Origin: Endosaccharibacter trunci
GTDB lineage: Bacteria > Pseudomonadota > Alphaproteobacteria > Acetobacterales > Acetobacteraceae
Assembly: GCA_024515975.1 (NCBI GenBank)
Contig: JAMSKV010000001.1
Span: 434,001 to 498,000 of the forward strand
DNA: 64,000 nt
Direction: 5' to 3'
Shown: in pieces, positions 57,540-64,000 of the stretch
Position numbering within the stretch: position 1 is the first letter of the stretch
Layout of the letters: each line of letters opens with the position of its first letter
Position numbers and translations under genes: made by a program
The notes under the pieces: model-generated
Told to the model about the DNA's origin: nothing
Databases searched by the model: none
What the model saw: the letters and a program-made list of their open reading frames with translations, nothing else

Positions 57540-58157
57540 ATGCTGACCGACCTGCCGAACGTGCTGACCCTGTCCCGGATTGCCGCCATCCCGCTGCTGG
57601 TGGCGCTGGTGGCGGTCCGAGCGCCGTGGTCGGACGCGGCGGCGTGCCTCCTGTTCGTCGCCGCGGGCATCACGGATTGGCTGGACGGGCGAATCGCCCG
57701 GTCCCGGCACCAGTTTTCCGAGCTCGGCCGCATGCTGGACCCGATCGCCGACAAGCTCTTGGTGGGTGCCTCCCTGATGGTGCTCGCCGGGTTCGGCCGC
57801 CTGCCGCTCTGGTCGCTTTATCCGGCGATCGTGATTCTGCTGCGCGAGATCCTGGTCAGCGGACTGCGCGAGCATCTGGCCGGACGGCGCGTCAGCCTGC
57901 CGGTGACGCGTCTCGCCAAATGGAAGACCGGGTTCCAGATGGGCGCGCTCGGGGTGCTTCTGGCCGGTGACACCACCGCGCACCTGCTCCATTTGGATTG
58001 GCTGCCGGTGGGGCTGATCGGCGCGCTCATGCTCTGGCTGGCCGCCCTGCTGACTCTGGTGACAGGCTGGGATTATCTCGTCACCGGGCTGCGGCATGTG
58101 AACGAGCCGTCGGCCGGGGCCGCCCCGGCGCGCGGCAACGGCGCCGCTTCGCCCTGA
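57540..58157 (+). CDS. pgsA: CDP-diacylglycerol-glycerol-3-phosphate phosphatidyltransferase
   Basis: Makes phosphatidylglycerol-phosphate in the inner membrane. The CDP-alcohol phosphotransferase motif DG(x)2AR(x)8G(x)3D(x)3D is present as DGRIARSRHQFSELGRMLDPIADK. It has about six membrane segments and 205 residues from ATG 57540 (NVLTLSRI is the family start); TTG 57519 is less likely. PG made here is the lipid substrate for MprF-type enzymes. 107 bp after uvrC, a conserved order. Confidence 0.95.
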   Translation: MLTDLPNVLTLSRIAAIPLLVALVAVRAPWSDAAACLLFVAAGITDWLDGRIARSRHQFSELGRMLDPIADKLLVGASLMVLAGFGRLPLWSLYPAIVILLREILVSGLREHLAGRRVSLPVTRLAKWKTGFQMGALGVLLAGDTTAHLLHLDWLPVGLIGALMLWLAALLTLVTGWDYLVTGLRHVNEPSAGAAPARGNGAASP

Positions 58158-58380
58158 ATCCTGTGCTCGGGCTTGCCGTTTGGACCTGCCGCCGGGGTGT
58201 CGCGCCGTCGCCGAGACGATTCGGTCGATTTACCCGTCCGAACGGTATGAAATGTGTTCCGTTCGCACCAGCGCGGCCCTCGAATGCCCGCCCCGACCGG
58301 TCGTGGCGACGCATGCTCTTGAGCAAATGGTTCGGTTGGAGGACATTCCGGCAGCGGCGGTGGGCCGCAGGAGGATGAAG

Positions 58381-58941
58381 ATGCGGCCCTCGGCTCGATT
58401 TGCGACCATTCTGCCGAGACCGGTGGCGGCCCTGGCTCTGCCGACCATGCTGATGCTGGGTGGTTGTTCCGGCCTGGGGCATTTCCTGGGCGATACCGAG
58501 GAGCCGCCGGGCTACAACCCGAACGGTGTGCTCGGATCGAGCGAAAATCTCCTGCGCGCGCGGGGCCGTAGCCCGGTGGCGCAGCCGATGCTGCCGCAGG
58601 CGGGCAATGTCTGGCCCGGCCCGCCGCAGCCGCTGCCTACGTTGAGCGATGTCAGCCACGGCTATGCGGGGACCAACCCCCTGGCCGGAGGCACCCTGCC
58701 GCGCGGCGGCAGCATGAGCATGGGCGAGCAGAACGCCATTCGCGGCGGCGCGCCGCTGGACAGCGGTTTCTCCGGCGGAGAGGTGCAGGCGCCGATCGCC
58801 GATCCGGCGCGCGCGTTCGAGAAGCGCGAAAAGTCCAGCGCCGGCGCTAGCAGCGACATCGTGATCCCGAACGGCGACGGCACCAGCACGGTGATCAGCC
58901 CGGACGGCAGCGTGAAGACGGTCAAGGGCACGCCGAAATAG
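58381..58941 (+). CDS. Putative lipoprotein
   Basis: A 186-residue protein with lipoprotein signal (MRPSARFATILPRPVAALALPTMLMLGGC; Cys in GGC). AGGAGG lies 6 bases before ATG 58381. The mature protein is low in structure: GYNPNGVLGSSENLLRARG, a Pro/Gly-rich region (GPPQPLPTLSD, GGTLPRGGSMSMGE), and a C-terminal SSDIVIPNGDGTSTVISPDGSVKTV repeat-like pair 'NGDGT…SPDGS'. It is likely an envelope protein of unknown role. Not assigned to a family. Confidence 0.75.
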   Translation: MRPSARFATILPRPVAALALPTMLMLGGCSGLGHFLGDTEEPPGYNPNGVLGSSENLLRARGRSPVAQPMLPQAGNVWPGPPQPLPTLSDVSHGYAGTNPLAGGTLPRGGSMSMGEQNAIRGGAPLDSGFSGGEVQAPIADPARAFEKREKSSAGASSDIVIPNGDGTSTVISPDGSVKTVKGTPK

Positions 58942-59009
58942 GTCTCCGGAGCCGGGGCCGCTTCCCGCGGCGCCATCACGGGACAGGCGACCCAAGCCGG
59001 CGTCCCGCG

Positions 59010-59717
59010 TCAGGACGTCGTCTGCAGCGTCCAGGTCGAGGACAGCACCAGGGACGACTCCTCCAGCGCCGATACCGCGGCATCGAGCTCGTCCGCTTCC
59101 GCAGTGCTGGGCACCAGGATCGCCGCCAGCTCCACCTGTTCGTCGCTGTCGGAGAGCGTTTCCACCGAACGCACCGGATAGGACGCCCGCTCCAGCACGC
59201 TGTCCAGCAGATCGCGCACCTCCGACACGTCGCGCGGCCGGCAGATCACATGCACGCTGTACTGCGCCTCGGTATCCTCCGGCTCGATCGGACGGCGATT
59301 CACCCAGTTCACCAGCGGGCGCAGCAGCGTGTTGCCGGCCAGGACGAACATCCCCAGCGTGCAGGCTTCCGCCGGCAGATGGCTGCCCGCCAGCGTGCCG
59401 ACCGCGGCCGAGCACCACAGCGTGGCCGCCGTATTGAGGCCGCGGATCTGGGTGCCGTCCTTCAGGATCACGCCGGCGCCGAGGAAGCCGATCCCCGACA
59501 CCACGTAGGCGATGATCCGCGTGGCGCCTTCCGGCCCCAGCAGGCGCGCGCCCAGATCGCAGAACGCCGCCGCCCCCACGGCCACCAGCACGTTGGTCCG
59601 CAGGCCCGCGCTGCGCTGGCGCCATTGTCGCTCGAAGCCGATCAGCGTTCCCAGGACGAAAGCGGTCAGATACCCGCCCACGGTGCGGGCATAGGGGCTG
59701 TGCAGCAGGTCGTTCAT
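59010..59717 (-). CDS. MgtC/SapB family membrane protein (second copy)
   Basis: A 235-residue MgtC-like protein: TAFVLGTLIGFERQWRQRSAGLRTNVLVAVGAAAF, VSGIGFLGAGVILKDGTQIRGLNTAATLWCSAAVGTLAG in the membrane half, and an ACT-like C-terminal tail (YSVHVICRPRDVSEVRDLLDSVLE). It is clearly a paralogue, not a duplicate, of the 29.1-29.8 kb copy. A Mg2+-responsive leader cannot be proven. Monocistronic. Confidence 0.92.
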   Translation of the reverse strand: MNDLLHSPYARTVGGYLTAFVLGTLIGFERQWRQRSAGLRTNVLVAVGAAAFCDLGARLLGPEGATRIIAYVVSGIGFLGAGVILKDGTQIRGLNTAATLWCSAAVGTLAGSHLPAEACTLGMFVLAGNTLLRPLVNWVNRRPIEPEDTEAQYSVHVICRPRDVSEVRDLLDSVLERASYPVRSVETLSDSDEQVELAAILVPSTAEADELDAAVSALEESSLVLSSTWTLQTTS

Positions 59718-59917
59718 CGCGTGATCCGCCGTGGACTCGAGCCGGGCGCGATCTCCTGGATCGAGCGGCCGAGCGATAGCGAGCGTTTCGGCGGCCGTCC
59801 ATGGCGGGACGATCCGATTGCGGAATGTTCATTCTTCCCATTGCGGTTGAGAACCATTCGCATGTAGCCTCGGTGCAGCGCCGCTCCTCCCGAGCGACCG
59901 AGACAGGAGTTCCGCCC

Positions 59918-60397
59918 ATGTCCGCCACGCCGCGCACCGAGCTCGACCTGACCGATCTTCCTCGCATGGACCAGTCCCTGCTCTGGGCGATTCGCACCTG
60001 GGTGCTGGGACGCCGTCTGGGCGAGGACATGGGCGCCAAGATCGAAGCCGTGTTCCGCCATATCGGCGTGGCGGACGCGTCCCACCCGCTCGAAGGGTTC
60101 CTCTGGGTGCTCAGCCAGGGCCTGACCCGCAGCCTGCAGGTGAACTGCACCTGCCAGACCGCCGTGTCGCCGGATGAAACCAGGCTCCTGGCCGTGTTCG
60201 AATGGCTGGCGGAGGACAAGCCGGACGAGGCGGAGACGATGCTGTCCGACATGGCCAACGAGCGCGCCGCCCTGCTGGCGCTCGATTGCGCGCTGCGCGT
60301 GGTGCTGCAGTTCCGCGCCGGCGGCCATGGCTCCGCGCCGGTCGAGCGCGCGACCGGCAAGGTGGTCTCCCTGGCCCAGGCCCGCATGGTGCACTGA
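59918..60397 (+). CDS. Conserved small protein of unknown function
   Basis: A 159-residue soluble, mostly helical protein from ATG 59918 (AGGAG 8 bases upstream). Visible: LTDLPRMDQSLLWAIRTWVLGRRLGEDMGAKIEAVFRHIG, PLEGFLWVLSQGLTRSLQVNCTCQTAVSPDE with two close cysteines, and a tail RATGKVVSLAQARMVH. I do not recognise a family. CNCTCQ-like pairing could bind metal. It stands convergent to bioA. Confidence 0.65.
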   Translation: MSATPRTELDLTDLPRMDQSLLWAIRTWVLGRRLGEDMGAKIEAVFRHIGVADASHPLEGFLWVLSQGLTRSLQVNCTCQTAVSPDETRLLAVFEWLAEDKPDEAETMLSDMANERAALLALDCALRVVLQFRAGGHGSAPVERATGKVVSLAQARMVH

Positions 60398-60421
60398 CGG
60401 CGGACACGCTCCGCCGCCGGG

Positions 60422-61675
60422 TCAGAACGCGCTGCGCAGGACCCGGCGGATCGCGCCCGTCAACACCGACACCTCCGATTCGCCGATCGTGAAGCACGGC
60501 GTCAGATACACGACGTCGCGGAACGGCCTGACCCAGACCCCTTCCGCCGCCAGCGCCTGCTTCAACGGCGTCAGCGCCGGGAACCGGTCGAGCTGCACCA
60601 CGCCGATCGCGCCCCGCACGCGAACGTCGCGCACGCCGGGCAGGGCGCGGCATGGCTCCAGCTCGGCACGGAGCTGGTCCCCGATCGCCGCGACCTGCGC
60701 CAGGCGGTCCTCCAGCTCGAACAGATCGAGCGAGGCGTTGGCGGCGGCGCAGGCGAGGGGATTGCCCATGAAGGTCGGTCCGTGCATCAGCGCCCGCATC
60801 GGATCGTCGCTGAGGAATGCCTCGAACACCGCCTCCCGCGCCACGGCGGCGGACAGCGCCATGGTGCCCCCGGTCAGCGCCTTCGACAGGGTGACGATGT
60901 CCGGCACGATTCCCGCCGCCTCGCAGGCGAACATCGTCCCGGTGCGGCCGAACCCGGTGAAGATCTCGTCCAGGATCAGCAGGACGCCGTGCCTGTCGGC
61001 CAGCCGGCGCAGGCTGCGCAGCACGGCCTCGTCATGGAACACCATGCCGCCGGCGCCCTGCACCAGCGGTTCGGCCAGGATCGCCGCCACCTCGCCGCGT
61101 CGCTCGGCGAGCAGCGCATCCAGCGCCGCCTCGCTGGCGGGGTCGCACGGCAGATCGACGATATGGTGTTGCGGCAGGACGCCGGAGAAGAGGCTGTGCA
61201 TGCCCTCTTCCGGGTCGCACACGGCCATGGTCGCCAGGGTGTCGCCATGGTAGCCGCCGCGAAACGCGATCAGCTTCGTGCGCCCGCGCTGGCCGCGATT
61301 GAGCCAGTACTGCACCGCCATCTTGATGGCGACCTCCACCGAGACCGACCCGCTCTCGGCGAAAAAGACGCGCCCCAGATCGCCCGGCAGCAGCGCGGAC
61401 AGGCGCTCCGCCAGCCGCAAGGCGGGCTCGTGCACCAGCCCGCCCAGCATCACGTGCGGCATGCGTTCGAGCTGCGCCGAAACGGCGGCGCGGATATGCG
61501 GGTGGTTGTAGCCGTGGCAGGCGGTCCACCAGCTCGCGATGCCGTCGATCAGCACCCGTCCGTCTTCCAGGCCGATGCGCGCCCCGTCGGTCCAGCGCGC
61601 CACCAGGGGGGCGGGCGCGGTCTGCATCTGCGCATAGGGAAGCCAGAGACGGCCGGCGGCGGGAGACACTGTCAT
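60422..61675 (-). CDS. bioA: Adenosylmethionine-8-amino-7-oxononanoate aminotransferase
   Basis: PLP enzyme converting KAPA to DAPA with SAM as amino donor (biotin synthesis). Motifs: WLPYAQM near the start, DGIASWWTACHGYNHP, FAESGSVSVEVAIKMAVQYW, GGYHGDT, LDEIFTGFGRTG and the Schiff-base lysine in VTLSKALTGG, with HGPTFMGNPLAC. 417 residues, normal. ATG 61675 is divergent from bioF with 81 bp between, so both directions share a promoter zone. No BirA- or BioR-type operator is obvious there. Confidence 0.95.
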   Translation of the reverse strand: MTVSPAAGRLWLPYAQMQTAPAPLVARWTDGARIGLEDGRVLIDGIASWWTACHGYNHPHIRAAVSAQLERMPHVMLGGLVHEPALRLAERLSALLPGDLGRVFFAESGSVSVEVAIKMAVQYWLNRGQRGRTKLIAFRGGYHGDTLATMAVCDPEEGMHSLFSGVLPQHHIVDLPCDPASEAALDALLAERRGEVAAILAEPLVQGAGGMVFHDEAVLRSLRRLADRHGVLLILDEIFTGFGRTGTMFACEAAGIVPDIVTLSKALTGGTMALSAAVAREAVFEAFLSDDPMRALMHGPTFMGNPLACAAANASLDLFELEDRLAQVAAIGDQLRAELEPCRALPGVRDVRVRGAIGVVQLDRFPALTPLKQALAAEGVWVRPFRDVVYLTPCFTIGESEVSVLTGAIRRVLRSAF

Positions 61676-61756
61676 GCCCCGGGTGATGCACCCGCGCGGC
61701 GCCCCGGGTCGAGTCCCGCGATGCGCGCCGATTGACCGCGGGGGCGGCGCTTTGGC

Positions 61757-62941
61757 ATGCCTCGCCGCATGTCGCGGTTCGATCCCCTTTTCAGCGAGCG
61801 CCTGGCCGATCTGTCCAAACGCGGCATGCGCCGGCATATCGCCCCGGTCTCGCCCGCGCCCGGCATCGTGCTGCGCGACGGGCAGACGCTGATCAACGCG
61901 TCGGGCAACGATTATCTCGGTCTGGTGCATCGTCCCGAACTGGCCGAGCGCGCGGCGGACTGGGCCGCCCGCTTCGGCACCGGCGCCGGCGCGTCCCGCC
62001 TCGTCACCGGCAGTTTCGAGCTGCACCGGCAGGTCGAACGCAAGATCGCCCGGTTCAAGAACACCGAGGCCGCGCTGCTGTTCGCCTCCGGCTGGCAGCT
62101 GAACGCCGCCGTGCTGCCGATCCTGCTCGCCGCCTGCGCTCCGGCACGGCCGGTGCTGTTCACCGACCGGCTGATCCATGCCAGCCTGCACCACGGCATC
62201 CTGGCCTCCGGCCTGCGGCAGAATCGCTTCCGCCACAACGATCTCGATCATCTGGAAGAGCTGCTGGACCGCGCCGCGTCCGAACCCGGCCCGCGCTTCA
62301 TCGTCACCGAGAGCGTGTTCAGCATGGATGGCGACCGCGCCGATCTCGTGCGCCTGCGCCGGATCGCCGATCGGCACGACGCCTTTCTTTATGTGGACGA
62401 GGCCCATGCCACCGGGGTGCTCGGTCCCGGCGGGGCCGGTCTGTCCGGAGAGGCGGGCGGCGTCGATCTCGTCATGGGCACGCTCAGCAAGGCGTTCGGC
62501 GGCTTCGGCGCCTATGTCGCCGGCTCGCAGGTGCTGTGCGACTGGCTGCTGAACGCCTGCTCCGGCTTCGTGCACACCACGGCGCTGCCGCCGCCGGTTC
62601 TGGGCGCCGTGGACGCCGCGCTGGACCTAATGCCGACGCTGGATGCCGATCGCGCCCGGCTGCAGAGCAATGCCGCCATGCTGCGCGACCGTCTCGGCCG
62701 GGCAGGGATCGATACCGGCGCCTCCTCCACCCAGATCGTGCCGATGATGATCGGCGCCGCGGAGGATGCGTTGCGCGTCGCCGACGCCATGCGCGAACAG
62801 GGCGTGCTCGGCATCGCCATCCGGCCGCCCACCGTGCCGCTGCGTGGCAGCCGGATCCGCCTCGCTCTCAGCGCCGCCCATAGCGACGCGCAATGCGAGG
62901 CGATCGCCCAGGCCGCCATCACCGCCTGGCAGTCTCGATGA
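61757..62941 (+). CDS. bioF: 8-amino-7-oxononanoate synthase
   Basis: PLP enzyme condensing pimeloyl-ACP with alanine. GNDYLGL, GAGASRLVTGSFELHRQVERKIA, ESVFSMDGD, VDEAHATGVLG and the Lys in GTLSKAFGGFGAYV are all present. 394 residues. ATG 61757 and 61769 are both possible. Overlaps the esterase gene by 4 bases (ATGA), forming bioF-bioH-like-bioC. Confidence 0.95.
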   Translation: MPRRMSRFDPLFSERLADLSKRGMRRHIAPVSPAPGIVLRDGQTLINASGNDYLGLVHRPELAERAADWAARFGTGAGASRLVTGSFELHRQVERKIARFKNTEAALLFASGWQLNAAVLPILLAACAPARPVLFTDRLIHASLHHGILASGLRQNRFRHNDLDHLEELLDRAASEPGPRFIVTESVFSMDGDRADLVRLRRIADRHDAFLYVDEAHATGVLGPGGAGLSGEAGGVDLVMGTLSKAFGGFGAYVAGSQVLCDWLLNACSGFVHTTALPPPVLGAVDAALDLMPTLDADRARLQSNAAMLRDRLGRAGIDTGASSTQIVPMMIGAAEDALRVADAMREQGVLGIAIRPPTVPLRGSRIRLALSAAHSDAQCEAIAQAAITAWQSR

Positions 62942-63579
62942 CCCGGCCGCTGCTGCTCGTGCATGGCTGGGGGTTCGACGCCGCGATCTGGGACGCGATC
63001 GCGGCGCTGCTGCCCGATCGCCTGATCCTCCGCGCCGAAGCCGGCTATCTCGGTGCGGAGCCAAGCTGGCCGGCGGTGCCGCCGGGCACGATCGCCGTCG
63101 GCCATTCCGCCGGGGTATTGGCGCTACTGGACCGCTGGCCGCCCGGTTGCGCCGGGCTGATCTCGATCGCCGGCTTCTCCCGCTTCGCCGCTGCCGCCGA
63201 TTGGCCCGGCGTTCCGGACCGCGTGCTGGCCCGCATGGCGCGCGATCTCGACGCTGCGCCGGAACGGGCTCTTTCCGCGTTCCGCCAGCGCTGCGGCGCC
63301 GACTCCGACCCGGGGGACCGTCTTGCCCCCGACCGCCTCGCTGCCGGGCTGGAGGCGCTGCGCTTCCAGGATGCGCGCGCGGTCGCGATGCGGATGTTCG
63401 CGGACGGCGCCATTCCCCTGCTGGCACTTGCCGCCGAAGACGACCCCATCGTCACAGCATCTCATACAAGCGCCTGTTTCCCGCCGGACAGAGTGCGCTG
63501 GACCGAAACCGGCGGCCATCTGCTGCCTGCGACCCGGCCGGACTGGTGTGCCGCGCTGATTGGGCGCTTCACATGCTGA
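62938..63579 (+). CDS. BioH-like pimeloyl-ACP methyl ester esterase
   Basis: An alpha/beta hydrolase of 213 residues from ATG 62938. The oxyanion hole is LLLVHGWGFD, the Ser nucleophile is in VGHSAGVLA, and Asp (AAEDDPIV) and His (GGHLLPATR) complete the triad. Being between bioF and bioC, it probably removes the methyl ester from pimeloyl-ACP. It may be a non-orthologous esterase rather than true BioH. Confidence 0.8.
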   Translation: MTRPLLLVHGWGFDAAIWDAIAALLPDRLILRAEAGYLGAEPSWPAVPPGTIAVGHSAGVLALLDRWPPGCAGLISIAGFSRFAAAADWPGVPDRVLARMARDLDAAPERALSAFRQRCGADSDPGDRLAPDRLAAGLEALRFQDARAVAMRMFADGAIPLLALAAEDDPIVTASHTSACFPPDRVRWTETGGHLLPATRPDWCAALIGRFTC

Positions 63580-64000
63580 ACGCCACCGATGCCATCGGCC
63601 GGCGCTTCGGCGCCGCCGCCGCCGGTTACGAGCGGGACGCCGTGCTGCAACGCCTGGTCGCCAGCGAACTCGCCGCCCGGATCCGGCGGGATTGTCCGTG
63701 TCCGCCTGGCCGGATCCTGGAGATCGGCTGCGGCACCGGCCTCCTCACGCGCGCCTTGCGCGACGCCTTCCCGGACGCGCTGATCGTCGCCGCCGATCTG
63801 TCTCCCGCCATGCTCGGGGCCTGCCGGCGCGCGCTGCCGGACGATCGGAACCTGCTTCTCGTCGCCGATGACGGTCAGCGTCCGGCCTTCGCCGGCGGCT
63901 TCGATCTGGTGTGCTCGTCGCTCGCGCTGCAATGGTTCGCCGACCCGTTGGCGGCCTGCGCCAGACTTGCGGCCCTGCTGCGTCCGGGCGGTGCCCTGCA
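63573..64000 (+). CDS. bioC: Malonyl-ACP O-methyltransferase BioC (partial)
   Basis: Only the first 142 residues are in the window. MLNATDAIGRRFGAAAAGYERDAVLQRLVA is the typical BioC start, followed by the SAM-binding ILEIGCGTGLLTRALRD and SSLALQWFADP. It methylates malonyl-ACP to disguise the start unit of pimelate. Overlaps the esterase by 7 bases. The 3' end lies beyond base 64000. Confidence 0.9.
   Translation, partial: MLNATDAIGRRFGAAAAGYERDAVLQRLVASELAARIRRDCPCPPGRILEIGCGTGLLTRALRDAFPDALIVAADLSPAMLGACRRALPDDRNLLLVADDGQRPAFAGGFDLVCSSLALQWFADPLAACARLAALLRPGGAL

Noticed and set aside
59250-59867. Plus-strand open frame over the second mgtC gene
   Set aside because: His/Arg/Gln-rich shadow of the opposite-strand gene; no ribosome-binding site.

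Overview
The window is GC-rich, almost fully coding DNA from an alphaproteobacterium, most likely of the Acetobacteraceae (Rhodospirillales). The evidence is the rplU-rpmA-obgE-proB cluster, class I lysyl-tRNA synthetase, cytochrome bc1 genes, CIRCE-controlled groESL, CarD, aerobic HemF, and intergenic hairpins of the kind common in that family. A chemoreceptor tail plus cheY-cheZ suggests a motile cell. Species cannot be fixed from sequence alone.

Region by region. 1-10.2 kb: receptor tail, a broken secreted-protein gene, the ribosomal/GTPase/proline cluster, tRNA-Ser(CGA), a periplasmic binding-protein-like gene, hemF, petB-petC followed by an MTA phosphorylase, then cheY-cheZ. 10.2-22 kb: small membrane protein, dienelactone hydrolase, DUF4169 protein, groES-groEL behind a CIRCE operator, a cold-shock protein, a DinG/XPD-type Fe-S helicase, a large NlpC/P60-like protein with glycine-rich beta-roll repeats, and a LysR/extradiol-dioxygenase/DoxX set. 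22-33 kb: a frameshifted gene, lysK next to a C-terminally truncated MprF-like protein, a SrpA-like catalase relative with cytochrome b561, MgtC-RidA, and a UDG-family/sirtuin/copper-chaperone-like/ThpR run. 33-46 kb: Bax-inhibitor-1 protein, a PNGase A-like peptide N-glycanase whose ribosome-binding site lies in a hairpin, CarD, DinB, RsmB, GuaB, a lipoprotein, a GH63-like glycosidase, RlmE and Ppx/GppA.

46.2-55.5 kb begins at tRNA-Gln(CTG) and looks more accessory. It holds 800 bp without a recognisable gene, a secreted protein made of repeated DPNIFHHWP units, a propeller-sensor diguanylate cyclase, an L,D-transpeptidase, an orphan OmpR-type regulator, exonuclease III, a dipeptidase and a Hint-domain pseudogene. 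55.5-64 kb returns to core genes: uvrC, pgsA, a lipoprotein, a second MgtC, a conserved small protein, and biotin genes with bioA divergent from bioF, a bioH-like esterase and bioC, which runs off the end.

The items most worth following up are the HHWP repeat protein and its neighbour, the bacterial PNGase A with its RBS hairpin, the lysK/truncated-mprF pair, the NlpC/P60-beta-roll protein, and three recently broken genes.
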